Shown here: piece after piece, positions 40,017 through 48,884 of the stretch
Numbering within the stretch: the first letter of the stretch is position 1
Layout of the letters: each line of letters opens with the position of its first letter
Assembly (NCBI RefSeq): GCF_021365465.1
Contig: NZ_CP089932.1
Span: 1,488,001-1,552,000 of the forward strand
Reading direction: 5' to 3'
DNA length: 64,000 nt
From: Erwinia tracheiphila
GTDB taxonomy: Bacteria > Pseudomonadota > Gammaproteobacteria > Enterobacterales > Enterobacteriaceae
The notes under the pieces: model-generated
What the model was told of the DNA's origin: nothing
The model's database searches: none
What the model saw: the letters and a program-made list of their open reading frames with translations, nothing else
Program-made: the position numbers and the translations under genes

Positions 40017-40500
40017 AAATGATGATGTGCAGGTACTCCCCACACCAATCAATGCGCAAATGCTCCCTTCCAATTTCTCCCGGGCATATCAGCTGTATGT
40101 CCTGCAGCAGAGCAACAGCATGGTGAATATTGCGAACAAGGCCAATTCAGCTGGCCGGGATGCCAACACGGCACAGGAGCAGAACGAAGAGCAGGACAAG
40201 ACTATTGCCAGCCAGGGTGAGGCGCTGAAGCAAATTAACGGTGATTACGTGTCAAAAAGCGCCACCGATGCGCAGAGCGTTGGCGGCTCCCTCGGTGCGA
40301 CATCCTTCACGGTTAACGGCATTCAGGTCGTCGGTGGCCGCGTGACCGGTTTTACTCCCGCAACCGGCAGCGCCAGCAGCGGGGCGTTCAACGCCGACGC
40401 TGATTTCGATCCCGACTCAGCACCCGGTGGCCTGAAAGAGGCCCGCCAGCGCATCAAGGCTTTAGAGGACGCGCTGCGCGCCCACGGCTTAATCGACTAA
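40009..40500 (+). CDS. Tail needle protein (P22 gp26-like), short form
   Basis: The product has 163 residues against 233 in P22. The N-terminus (TPINAQMLPSNFSRAYQLYV) and the C-terminal signature ALEDALRAHGLID match gp26; the central trimeric coiled coil is much shorter. It plugs the portal channel and is ejected on infection. Confidence 0.9.
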   Translation: MAKNDDVQVLPTPINAQMLPSNFSRAYQLYVLQQSNSMVNIANKANSAGRDANTAQEQNEEQDKTIASQGEALKQINGDYVSKSATDAQSVGGSLGATSFTVNGIQVVGGRVTGFTPATGSASSGAFNADADFDPDSAPGGLKEARQRIKALEDALRAHGLID

Positions 40501-40502
40501 AC

Positions 40503-40892
40503 ATGAACCTTCAAAAAATTGATGCTCTCACAGGGCAGGCATTATTTCGCGCGTGGGGGCTGGAGAGCTGGCCGGATTACGACACTGATTATTATCTCTG
40601 GTGCGATTGCGGCGTGTTCGCGCTGCCGGACCATGGCGATTACGTCGAAATTCACATGGCGATGCAATCAGGCCAGCGCTGGCGGTGTCGCGACGCGGTG
40701 CGCGACGTACTCGTGCGGATTGGCGACAGGGAGGTGCGTGCGCCGATTCTTGCGACGTCGCGCCATGTCTGTAATCTCGCGAAAAAATTCGGCTTCGCTT
40801 ACGAAAAAACTGTGCTGATGGAGTTTTTAGACGGCTCCACTGGCGAGGTAGTTCTGATGATAAAGGGGAAAAATAATGGGCGGAATTGGTAA
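40503..40892 (+). CDS. P22 gp14-like protein (DUF2824 type)
   Basis: The product has 129 residues. YYLWCDCGVFALPDHGDYVE, then KKFGFAYEKTVLMEF, resembles the gp14 family. It is required for assembly of P22 particles competent for DNA injection. It overlaps gp7 by 17 bp. Confidence 0.8.
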   Translation: MNLQKIDALTGQALFRAWGLESWPDYDTDYYLWCDCGVFALPDHGDYVEIHMAMQSGQRWRCRDAVRDVLVRIGDREVRAPILATSRHVCNLAKKFGFAYEKTVLMEFLDGSTGEVVLMIKGKNNGRNW

Positions 40893-41442
40893 GGCGGTCG
40901 GCAATGTGATAGGCAGTGTGACCGGTGCGAATGCGGCGGCCAGCGCCACAACCAGCGCGGCGAATCAGTCAAACGCGATGGCGCAGCAAATTTATAACGA
41001 CCAGGTTCAGCGCATGACGCCGTATTACAATGCAGGCAGTACTGCGCTAACCGGACTGCAAAATCTGGTCAATAACCGCAGTGGCACGCTGGCGGACTAT
41101 TACAACTCGTCTGAGTATTCAGGCCTCGCAAATCAGGCACGATATCAGCAGCTGGCTAGCGCCGAGGCAACCGGCGGGCTGGGCTCCACGGCAACCAGCA
41201 ATGCGCTGGCATCGATCGCGCCGCAGCTCGGCCAGCAGTATCTGAGCAGCCAGTACAACAACCTGACCGGTCTGACCGGCATCGGCATGAATGCCGCAAA
41301 CGTCATGAATACCAGCGGTAACAACTACGCAAACGCATACAGCAACAACGTCAATCAGATTGGCGCGGCCAAGGCGGGTAATTCGCTGGCAAATGGGCAG
41401 GCACTGACGCAGGGGATCGGCTTTCTTGCGGGATTGTTTTAG
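40876..41442 (+). CDS. DNA transfer (ejection) protein, P22 gp7-like
   Basis: The product has 188 residues, Ala/Gly/Ser/Asn-rich (GSVTGANAAASATTSAANQS, YNAGSTALTGLQNLVNN). Low-complexity helical E-proteins of this kind form the first part of the P22 ejectosome. The P22 order 14-7-20-16 is kept. Confidence 0.85.
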   Translation: MGGIGKAVGNVIGSVTGANAAASATTSAANQSNAMAQQIYNDQVQRMTPYYNAGSTALTGLQNLVNNRSGTLADYYNSSEYSGLANQARYQQLASAEATGGLGSTATSNALASIAPQLGQQYLSSQYNNLTGLTGIGMNAANVMNTSGNNYANAYSNNVNQIGAAKAGNSLANGQALTQGIGFLAGLF

Positions 41443-41453
41443 GAGGCGGCAGC

Positions 41454-42644
41454 ATGGATTTTCAACCAATCGACTACACGTCCGGGAACGGTTTTTTGCA
41501 GGGGCTACAGGGAGCCGGGATGTATCAGCAGGTGCAACAGCAGAAAGCCCAGGCTGAGCAGCAAAAGGCCCAGCAGCAGTTCCAGCGTGACTGGCAAACA
41601 GCTTATGCGTCGGGAGATCCGGCTGCGCTGGATGCTATCGTAGCGAAATATCCTCAGCAGATGGAGACGGTGCAGAAGGCGATTGGCTTTCGCGACGACA
41701 ATCACCGCATGGCGCTGGGCAATGCTGCCCGCGATTTACGCATAGCGGCGGCCAGCGGCAATCCGGCGGCGTTCGCCCAGGCAGCTGCGCAACATCGCGC
41801 GACGCTGCAGAGCGTCGGCAGCACGCCGGAGGACCTATTTAAACAGTATCAGCAGGACCCGCGCGGCACGCAGCATATTATCGATACGGTAGGCATGGGC
41901 GCGCTGGGCGTGAAGGACTATTACGCTGAGCAGGGTAATCGTGAGACCCGAGCGGAGACATCACGTAGCCACAGAGCTAACGAGGGGCTAACAGCTCGTG
42001 GGCAGAATCTGGCGGACGCGCGCGGCTGGGCCGGTCTGAACCAGGCGGCGCAGTTCCATGCGGACGATATGCAGTTGAAAAAGCTGAACTACCAACAAAG
42101 GCAACTGGAGAACCAGTATAAAGCGGCTGATAATGACCTCAAACTGCAGGCCGCGCAGCAAAAAATTGATGCTAATAAGCAGGAGATTGAACAGCGTCAG
42201 ACGCAGGTCACAGCGGCTAAAAATGACCTGTATCAGGCGCAGCAGCTGGCGCAGGAACTGGCAGACGATCCCGATTTAGATCGTATTGTCGGGACCGTTA
42301 ACACACGTGAGAAAGGGTGGCTGGCCGGAACGTTTCGTAACAGCAGCGCTGACAAAATCAGCAAGATAAAACAGTTACAGGGCCTTATCGGTTCCGAACG
42401 CCTCAAGGCGTTCAAAGGCAGCACCTCGAATAAAGAACTTGATGCCGCCTATCAGCTGGGAACCGGACTGCGTGTTACAGACAACGGTATTATCGGCTCG
42501 CCCGATGCCGTGCGCAAACAGCTACGCTTCCTGGCACAGAAAGCGGGTGGTGCGCTGAATGGCTATGTACCGACTTATGAAGAAAGTTCTTCACCAGCGG
42601 GCGGCCAGCAGCAATCTGCTTATTCTTCATTGTGGGGGGAATAA
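41454..42644 (+). CDS. DNA transfer (ejection) protein, P22 gp20-like
   Basis: The product has 396 residues (P22 gp20: 471). It is Gln/Ala-rich with long helical coiled-coil stretches (about 200-290). MDFQPIDYTSGNGFLQGLQG fits the family start. Its stop overlaps the next start (TAATG), so translation is coupled. Confidence 0.85.
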   Translation: MDFQPIDYTSGNGFLQGLQGAGMYQQVQQQKAQAEQQKAQQQFQRDWQTAYASGDPAALDAIVAKYPQQMETVQKAIGFRDDNHRMALGNAARDLRIAAASGNPAAFAQAAAQHRATLQSVGSTPEDLFKQYQQDPRGTQHIIDTVGMGALGVKDYYAEQGNRETRAETSRSHRANEGLTARGQNLADARGWAGLNQAAQFHADDMQLKKLNYQQRQLENQYKAADNDLKLQAAQQKIDANKQEIEQRQTQVTAAKNDLYQAQQLAQELADDPDLDRIVGTVNTREKGWLAGTFRNSSADKISKIKQLQGLIGSERLKAFKGSTSNKELDAAYQLGTGLRVTDNGIIGSPDAVRKQLRFLAQKAGGALNGYVPTYEESSSPAGGQQQSAYSSLWGE

Positions 42645-44833
42645 TGGCTAAAGCATGGAAGGATGTTATCGCGTCGCCACAATACCAGCAACTTTCACCC
42701 GCTCAGAAAAGCGAAGCGCAGGAACAGTACTTTAACGAGGTTGTCGCTCCTCGTGCGGGTGACCAGGCAGCGCAGGCGAAGGCGGCCTTTTATTCAGCCT
42801 ATCCATCTCCCGGCCAGCAGCAGCCGGATAATCCACTTCTGGAAGCGGGTAAGGGGCTCGCTCAATCCGCTGTGAATGTGGCTAATATCATTCCTGAAAT
42901 TGGCGACGCGGTTCAGAGTGCTGCAGTGTGGGCAGGTGGCAAGCTGGGCATAGGCGACGGGACTTACACCCCGGCGCAGCGTTTCGCATTACCTGACGCT
43001 CTTCAGCCGAAAGATGAATATGCAAAAATTGGCGCGGAGATGGGGCCTTACCTGATACCCGGCGTTGGGGCAGAGCGCACGGCCGCCGCGCTGGGGTCCG
43101 TAGCCGGTGCCGGACGTGCGGAACGGTTCGCAACCAAAGCGGCAGATATGTTAGCCGAAAACGTGCCCGGTGCGCTGGCACAAAACAGCAGTGCTGATAA
43201 TAGCGATGGGCTGGCAAAAGACCTGGCGATCGGAACCGCTGCGAGTGGAGCAGGCCGTGTAATTGCTCCGCTGTTCGGAAAGGCTGCGGGTGCCGTGAGA
43301 AATCGCCTGAATCCGGCAGAGCGTGCATTGCCTTCGACCAATGACGAGATCGTACAGGCCGCTAAAAGCAGGGCTGGACGTGAAGATCTCAATCGCGCCA
43401 TTAATCAGGTCAGCCCGGACGTTGACGAGGCGTCCAGATTAACAGGCGTTGATATCAGTGCGCTGTCTCCCGGCCAGCGTAGCGGTAATGCAGGATTACA
43501 GGATGTTGAAGGCGTGCTGTCGTCTGTTGCGGGTCCGGCACGTGATGCACAGGAGCGCGGTGTCAGCGCAGTGACAAACAGCCTTAAAAACGATCTGAAC
43601 CGTCTGGGCGCGGAAGCGGGTGGTTCATCCGAGAAAACCGCCGCCATCCGTGAGCGGGTTGTAAATTCTTTAAACAGCCTGAAGGTGACCGAAAGATCAG
43701 CCTGGGACAATATGCGCAATGCTGCTAACCCACTGGCTAAAGAAAAAGCGGCCAACGTCCGGGCGCATCTCAGCGCTGAGAAGGCGCTAGCTACCTTCGA
43801 CAATCCAACACTAAAAAGCCTGCATAAAACCACAGAAAGCCCCATGACTTTCGAGCAGATGAAAGAGTGGCGCTCTCGTGTTGGTGATTCTGAGGAAGCC
43901 GCACGCCGCGCCGGTAGAATGAATGAAGCCCGAAAGCTGGCAGGTGCGCGAAACGCGCTGGCCGATGATATGCGGGGGATGGCCGAAAGACACGGTTTTA
44001 TCGACGATTGGGAAAAGGCGAACGCGCTTTCGAAAGAACGCTTTGCGATGGAGAAAGACGCTAAAGCCGCTTTCGGTAAGTCACTTGATGATGACCAGCT
44101 TGTCAGCAAACTGAATACGGCTCTGCGAAGTTCAGGGGAGAAGGGGGTTAACCCTATTCACAAGTTGGTTTCTGCCCTGCCGGAGTCAGAGCGCGGTATT
44201 GTGCTGGCATCTGCACTTAGTCGGGCTGTTGAAAAAGGGCCGCGGGGTGGCACTTCAGTGGGCGCGGGTATGAAGGACCTCAGCGAGATTTTGACCCCGC
44301 AAAATATATCGGCAATTCGCCGCTATATGCCGCAGGAAGCCGATCTGCTGGCCGCCTACGGAACGCTGGCACGAAATGCCAGCGGCTTCATGAAGCGAAT
44401 GGAGCAGACCGGCAGATCGATGCCTTCGCTTAAAAGACTTGAGGAGGGCGTGGGCGGTATGTCTGGAGCAGTATTAAGGGCGTCGGCAAACAGGGGCTTG
44501 GATCTGGCGATTGGTGGCGCAGCGGTGGCAACCGGTGGCATTGGTGGGGCTGCTGTCGCAGGCAGTAAATTCCTGGCAAGTCAGTTGCTTGAAAAAGCGA
44601 TTGAAAAGAGAAGCGTCAAATATATCGTGGAAAAAGCCATTCAGGAGGGGGGAAATGCGTTAAAAGCTGGCGGTTCTAAAGCGGCTATCGATGCAGCGGA
44701 GAAAAGACTTATACGTAATCCAAAAACTCTGGCAATTCTCAATAAAGAATTCAGCCCTGAAGATATCAGGGCAATACGGAGAATGGGTATTGTAACATCA
44801 GTGAGCGGTCTGGAAGCCTTGCAGGCTAATTAA
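42644..44833 (+). CDS. DNA transfer (ejection) protein, P22 gp16-like
   Basis: The product has 729 residues from ATG 42644 (MAKAWKDVIASPQYQQLSPA). Position, size and mostly helical composition fit gp16, although it is longer than the P22 protein (609). The C-terminal third has a hydrophobic Gly/Ala-rich segment (LAIGGAAVATGGIGGAAVAG) that could enter membranes. Last ejection protein of the block; a terminator follows. Confidence 0.85.
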   Translation: MAKAWKDVIASPQYQQLSPAQKSEAQEQYFNEVVAPRAGDQAAQAKAAFYSAYPSPGQQQPDNPLLEAGKGLAQSAVNVANIIPEIGDAVQSAAVWAGGKLGIGDGTYTPAQRFALPDALQPKDEYAKIGAEMGPYLIPGVGAERTAAALGSVAGAGRAERFATKAADMLAENVPGALAQNSSADNSDGLAKDLAIGTAASGAGRVIAPLFGKAAGAVRNRLNPAERALPSTNDEIVQAAKSRAGREDLNRAINQVSPDVDEASRLTGVDISALSPGQRSGNAGLQDVEGVLSSVAGPARDAQERGVSAVTNSLKNDLNRLGAEAGGSSEKTAAIRERVVNSLNSLKVTERSAWDNMRNAANPLAKEKAANVRAHLSAEKALATFDNPTLKSLHKTTESPMTFEQMKEWRSRVGDSEEAARRAGRMNEARKLAGARNALADDMRGMAERHGFIDDWEKANALSKERFAMEKDAKAAFGKSLDDDQLVSKLNTALRSSGEKGVNPIHKLVSALPESERGIVLASALSRAVEKGPRGGTSVGAGMKDLSEILTPQNISAIRRYMPQEADLLAAYGTLARNASGFMKRMEQTGRSMPSLKRLEEGVGGMSGAVLRASANRGLDLAIGGAAVATGGIGGAAVAGSKFLASQLLEKAIEKRSVKYIVEKAIQEGGNALKAGGSKAAIDAAEKRLIRNPKTLAILNKEFSPEDIRAIRRMGIVTSVSGLEALQAN

Positions 44834-44865
44834 GGCTCAATCCCTTTTACTACTGAGCCTTTTGT
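44834..44865 (+). terminator. Terminator after the gp16-like gene
   Basis: AGGCTCAA and TACTGAGCCT pair around a loop and are followed by TTTTG. Confidence 0.75.
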
Positions 44866-44913
44866 AAGGTAGTTACAGAAAATCGCTTGCATACAGTACT
44901 TATGGTAATAATT

Positions 44914-45312
44914 TTAATTTAGTCTTTTGAAATGGTTAGCTATTTTCTCAAAGAGTAATATTATAAAGGTGAGAATAATTCCAGTACCTAAGAAAATTAG
45001 AGGGAATTCAAATGATTTAATAAAATAAAACATGAAAATATCAAATGACGGCATCGTTGAATCAGTAATGGCTATTTTCACGTACTGAAAAACTGTAATC
45101 GCTAATGTAATTATCAATACTATAAAAGATATGGTTATTGGGTAAATCAATAAAGCCATTAGTTCTCTGTGATCGGATATGAACAAAATCAGCCATCCGA
45201 ATATCAGTATTAGTGAAGTAATCGCAAGACCATACATCCACCAATTAGGTATAAATTTGGTGAGGATAAAACCAACTACAGCATATGGAAGAAGACTTAA
45301 GTACTTGCTCAT
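44914..45312 (-). CDS. Four-span membrane protein, candidate superinfection exclusion (SieA-position)
   Basis: The product has 132 residues with four hydrophobic spans (about 5-20, 28-45, 52-75 and 95-118). It is AT-rich, unlike its neighbours, and is transcribed against the late genes between the gp16-like gene and the tailspike. That is where P22 carries sieA and the immI region. There is no clear sequence match to SieA from memory; the role is inferred from position and topology. It is probably expressed from its own promoter in the lysogen. Confidence 0.6.
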   Translation of the reverse strand: MSKYLSLLPYAVVGFILTKFIPNWWMYGLAITSLILIFGWLILFISDHRELMALLIYPITISFIVLIITLAITVFQYVKIAITDSTMPSFDIFMFYFIKSFEFPLIFLGTGIILTFIILLFEKIANHFKRLN

Positions 45313-45393
45313 TATTCAACATCCCTTTGAACTGGAAATATCTACAGCTACGCATAATAGCTATTACTGCGTAGCTATTCAGGAGATCTTAAA

Positions 45394-46665
45394 ATGACCG
45401 ATAACGCCATACCGCTCACGCTCCCTGTTGAACTTTACACCATGCCGCGCCAGTTCAGCACCGTTTTTAACGGTAAAATCTATGTCGGCAAACTGGATAC
45501 TGATCCTACAGCTGAGACAAACCGCGTAACAGTTTACCAGGAGGGCGAGAACGGCACGCTGACGCCTATAGCGCAGCCGATCAGCATCAATGCTGGTGGT
45601 TACCCGGTTATCAGCGGGCAGGTGGTTAAACTGGTAGTGACGCAGGATTATTCGATTGCTGTTTATGACCAGTTCGATGCCCAGGCGTTCTATTTTCCGC
45701 GTTGCTCAGGCCCGTATGTGCTCAAAGTGTTTCACGATCAGACCCTGCACGGCGACGGAACAGAGGCGGATCCGCTGGGTGTTAAACTGTCCGGGAATAG
45801 CGGCAATCTGCTGGAGATCCGCGACGATGGGCTTTACTACGGTACGTCAGCGTCTGATGATTTGCTCAATCTGTATGTCGATACCGTTAACGGCAGTGAT
45901 GATAATATCGGTTCGCGAGAAAAACCGCTTAAAACCCTGAATGAGGCTCTTACGCGAACCCCTGCGAACAAGAGCAACACCATACACCTTCATTCCGGCC
46001 AGACTTTTATTCTTGATGTTCAGACATCGATAGTAGGGTGTATCAGACTGATTATGCCTTACGATGATCCCTATATTGACGGCAATAAGGTGCCGGACCT
46101 GTCACCCTCGCAGCCATCTTATTACGGCTGGGCAGCGGCAGACCTGGCCCGACCAACAATTAAAGCTCATATCGCTTATTATGACGCCCCGCGGATATTT
46201 GGCCCCCTCACGTTCCATTGCTCAGGTGGTAGCGTTCTGGATATTCGTGGAGTGATAATTGACACGATACCGGACAACTATGACCCGTCAGAGGTTACCG
46301 GCTGGGTCCAGACACGCGCCTGCACAATCAGTGGAGACTTAACCTCATCAGTTTCACTGACGGGGTGTGTGGCCGTTACTTCTGATGCCAGCAGTGCGCG
46401 TCCTTGGAACCTCTGCGCAAATACACCTGCAGGTGATATTCCTTCAATGGCCTTTTCCCGCGTTCTGCACCTGCGAGGGAAGACGCTGGTAGAAATCGCG
46501 ACATCAACCGCAAAAATCAGTGTTTCAGATGTCTTTCCGGATGAGCACATAATTAAGTACCTCACAACGGATTTGATTGCTGCGGTGAAGAATGGCGCTA
46601 TTGAGGGTATTGTCCGTGGTCCCGGTGGCGAACCCCGGAACCTGATGATCAACGTTGTTGTATGA
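45394..46665 (+). CDS. Tailspike with P22-type head-binding domain and unrelated C-terminus
   Basis: The product has 423 residues. About 1-110 (PRQFSTVFNGKIYVGKLDTD, SINAGGYPVISGQVVKLVVT) match the P22 gp9 head-binding domain. The remainder does not look like the endorhamnosidase. It has a YVDTVNGSDDNIGSREKPLK start typical of right-handed beta-helix receptor-binding domains, and is shorter than P22 gp9 (667). It should decide host surface specificity. Confidence 0.85.
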   Translation: MTDNAIPLTLPVELYTMPRQFSTVFNGKIYVGKLDTDPTAETNRVTVYQEGENGTLTPIAQPISINAGGYPVISGQVVKLVVTQDYSIAVYDQFDAQAFYFPRCSGPYVLKVFHDQTLHGDGTEADPLGVKLSGNSGNLLEIRDDGLYYGTSASDDLLNLYVDTVNGSDDNIGSREKPLKTLNEALTRTPANKSNTIHLHSGQTFILDVQTSIVGCIRLIMPYDDPYIDGNKVPDLSPSQPSYYGWAAADLARPTIKAHIAYYDAPRIFGPLTFHCSGGSVLDIRGVIIDTIPDNYDPSEVTGWVQTRACTISGDLTSSVSLTGCVAVTSDASSARPWNLCANTPAGDIPSMAFSRVLHLRGKTLVEIATSTAKISVSDVFPDEHIIKYLTTDLIAAVKNGAIEGIVRGPGGEPRNLMINVVV

Positions 46666-46694
46666 CCCTTACCAGGGGCACCCCGGTATCACTA

Positions 46695-47021
46695 TCAGTC
46701 ATAAAGCCAGCGTCCTGCTTTGGCGGACTCTGCGAACATAGTAACTGTAAGTGGTTTCTTGATTTGTTTAACCGGTTCTTTCGTGAACCAGCTACGGAAA
46801 AACCAGGGGATCGACCAGGGATAATAGTTCTCAATGTTTAGCGCGGATACGTCGACGTTATACTTATCTGAGTATTTATTGATGGTTTCTGCCAGGTCTT
46901 CGACTTCCGCGTATTCCTGTAGAGTGTCGTCCTTATTAAGCGGGATTTTCTTTAATGACAGTGTCGTCACCAGGGGTAATTCTTTCCGGAAAAAATCAAG
47001 GACATCATTATCCGTCACCAT
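46695..47021 (-). CDS. DUF1493 family protein
   Basis: The product has 108 residues. DUF1493-like features are the acidic EDLAETINKYSDKYNVDVSA, NYYPWS and the C-terminal LTVTMFAESAKAGRWLYD. The fold is thought to be acyl-carrier-like but the function is not established. ATG 47021 overlaps the stop of the upstream gene (ATGGTGA), so the two are translationally coupled. Confidence 0.7.
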   Translation of the reverse strand: MVTDNDVLDFFRKELPLVTTLSLKKIPLNKDDTLQEYAEVEDLAETINKYSDKYNVDVSALNIENYYPWSIPWFFRSWFTKEPVKQIKKPLTVTMFAESAKAGRWLYD

Positions 47022-47461
47022 ATTTTATCATCCCCCCTGGCTATACGGTTGTAGTTCACTGTGGCATGGAATGCTATTGTAGCTACATCGGAGGATGCAA
47101 TAACCCACCCAACTACGGGAACGGCGCGACCGACAAAAGCGCCAAGATTAGTTACAAACTTAGGCCGAAGTGTTCTGAGGCTCGCATTCGTGAATGTGGG
47201 CAGGCGAAAGGGCAGTTCAATGTTGAGATAACGGCGAGCTGCTTCTGATGCAAGGGACGTTCCCTTAGTTGCTCCGCCAAATTTACCTCTTGTTGGGCGG
47301 GTGGGCTGCCCCAGAATAATACTGGCGGCGGCCACCAGATCATTTACGCCTAGTTGCTCGTCTACGGCATCAAGAAAAATCCAGAAAAATAATTCTCCCG
47401 CCGAAAGATTGCACACGCCTTTGTAGAAATAAGTGTTGTTGAGCTCTTCAACAGTATCCAT
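47015..47461 (-). CDS. Membrane-associated partner of the DUF1493 protein
   Basis: The product has 148 residues. A helical N-terminus is followed by a segment FVGRAVPVVGWVIASSDVAT that is hydrophobic enough for one membrane span. Pairs of a DUF1493 gene and such a protein are common in enterobacterial accessory regions, to my knowledge without a proven function. A toxin/immunity or lysogenic-conversion role is possible. Confidence 0.55.
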   Translation of the reverse strand: MDTVEELNNTYFYKGVCNLSAGELFFWIFLDAVDEQLGVNDLVAAASIILGQPTRPTRGKFGGATKGTSLASEAARRYLNIELPFRLPTFTNASLRTLRPKFVTNLGAFVGRAVPVVGWVIASSDVATIAFHATVNYNRIARGDDKIW

Positions 47462-47647
47462 CGTTTTCGTCCCTGTTCTGAATGCATTCAGGACAATCTA
47501 GGCCATACATGCAGAAGATTACAAGCTCAGTTTTTTAACTTCGTGTCAATTAAACCCGCGTCAAATTTTTCATGCAGCGATTTCGGGTAAAGTTCTGTGT
47601 AAACCTGCCACAGTACGTTCAGTTAACTGGGAATAAGCTGTTACAAA

Positions 47648-47691
47648 CAAAAAAATCCCGCCAGTTCGCGGTTAGGAACGCTGACGGGAAA
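47648..47691 (-). terminator. Hairpin terminator on the minus strand
   Basis: On the minus strand TCCCGTCAGC pairs with ACTGGCGGGA, then a run of seven Ts follows. Confidence 0.6.
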
Positions 47692-47904
47692 GAAGTGCAA
47701 CCGGGGGTTAATCCAGACTTTTAAATCCTGGCACTGATTGCAAAATGTGCAAGTTCACTCAATCACCAGTCGCTGCTTTTTCTCTCGCTGACACTTATGG
47801 TAATCCTCGCCGCATTCAGCAGAACAGAACGCAGTACCGGCAACAACAGGCTTTTGATTGCGCCAGACGCTTAACCAACCATCAAGCCCGGCTTGCCGGC
47901 TTAA

Positions 47905-47933
47905 GGTACAAAAAAGCCCGCGTTACACGGGCA
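47905..47933 (-). terminator. Terminator on the minus strand
   Basis: GCCCGTGTAACGCGGGC followed by TTTTTT on the minus strand. Confidence 0.75.
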
Positions 47934-48065
47934 TGAATTCGTACAAGGTAGACAAGGGAACTCCAGCATAGCTCTTAGCTGTGCAGCCACCATGCAGGTT
48001 AATGGGGTAATAGATATATCTCATCAAAGCTGAGCTTAGGTTAAGCACGAAATGTCAAAGGCACA

Positions 48066-48092
48066 AAAAACCCGGCACGCTGGCCGGGTCAT
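48066..48092 (-). terminator. Terminator after the 33-residue gene
   Basis: On the minus strand ACCCGGCCAGCGTGCCGGGT is followed by TTTTT, directly after the stop codon at 48098. Confidence 0.85.
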
Positions 48093-48097
48093 TATTT

Positions 48098-48199
48098 TTA
48101 TGCGGCTTTTCGCTCTTTTTCGGATGCTTTTGTAATAATATCGTTCATTAACTTTCTTAATAGCGTTGCGTCATTATACAATAAAGTTAGTGTAGACAT
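48098..48199 (-). CDS. Small phage protein, 33 residues
   Basis: ATG 48199 with AAAGGAG upstream encodes MSTLTLLYNDATLLRKLMND and a charged helical tail ending in KAA. It has its own ribosome binding site and a terminator right after the stop, so it is likely a real small gene. It lies 17 bp downstream of the coiled-coil membrane protein gene. The function is unknown. Confidence 0.55.
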   Translation of the reverse strand: MSTLTLLYNDATLLRKLMNDIITKASEKERKAA

Positions 48200-48216
48200 T
48201 CATATACTCCTTTCGA

Positions 48217-48519
48217 TTATGAAGACTTGGTTTCCAGATACAAGTTCAGAAGGAAGGAAATAATTGGCATTGCTATTGATACAAGTAGTAAGCTAAGCAT
48301 CCAAATTTTTATATGCCCGGCTTTCTTTTCGACAAAGTCCTCGCTGGCTTTTGTTGCCACTTTATCGTCAATATCAACAATTTTTTGGATGAGTACTTTT
48401 ACATCAGCTTTTATGTCTGCCATACCTGATATCAAGTTTTTTTGGTCGGCTTTGATCTCCGTGATATCAGTTTTGATGTGCGAAACTTCAGCTTCTAGCA
48501 CTGCTAAACGCTTTTCCAT
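48217..48519 (-). CDS. Coiled-coil protein with C-terminal membrane anchor (XhlA-like layout)
   Basis: The product has 100 residues from ATG 48519, preceded by GGTGGAGG. A long heptad-type helix (MEKRLAVLEAEVSHIKTDIT, then KADVKVLIQKIVDIDDK) is followed by one hydrophobic segment near the C-terminus (MLSLLLVSIAMPIISFLL). The frame is open to 48894, but the extra stretch lacks this pattern. The layout resembles haemolysin-XhlA-like phage proteins. The role here is unknown. Confidence 0.6.
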   Translation of the reverse strand: MEKRLAVLEAEVSHIKTDITEIKADQKNLISGMADIKADVKVLIQKIVDIDDKVATKASEDFVEKKAGHIKIWMLSLLLVSIAMPIISFLLNLYLETKSS

Positions 48520-48884
48520 GTTGTCGCCTCCACCTGTTATTAACCTGTTGCTCCCAGTATCGTTCATTTGCGACGCACTGACAATGAGTGGGGATGAACT
48601 TTTGGTCAGGTGCAAGCAGGCAGTGAATATTGAAACAGCATTTTCCTGAGAGGAAGTGAAAAGTTGGCGAAACGAACCGTTTTCACCGCTATATGACAGG
48701 GATATAATGCCGCTTAGCTTATCAACATCTTTCCCTGTGTTCATGGTTAGGAAATTGAATCGCTTCTTTTTAGATCGCCTGACCATGAAAAGTGGCATGA
48801 TCCTTTCCTGTGATACCGGGAATCTACGTAGGGTTTGATGTAAAAATGTCATCTTCGACGTATTTTTAAACTGAAACCTGTTTT
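48520..48884. other. Intergenic stretch between the coiled-coil gene and the IS91-like transposase
   Basis: The minus-strand frame stays open here (LSGIISLSYSGENGSFRQLF) but I do not recognise it and it lacks a good start signal. It may be the 3' remnant of a gene interrupted by the IS91-type element. Confidence 0.35.

Larger units (their letters stand above)
47462..48097. other. Prophage stretch with terminators and a possible small-RNA or zinc-finger remnant
   Basis: There is no intact gene longer than 60 codons. The minus strand 47755-47907 can be read as VAGTAFCSAECGEDYHKCQR, a zinc-finger-like phage protein, but it lacks a normal start. Minus strand 47934-48060 leads into a strong terminator and could be a short transcript. 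A further hairpin lies at 47648-47691. Confidence 0.4.

Noticed and set aside
46834..47248. Plus-strand open frames opposite the DUF1493 pair
   Set aside because: They are shadows of the minus-strand genes, whose coupling and family match are clear.
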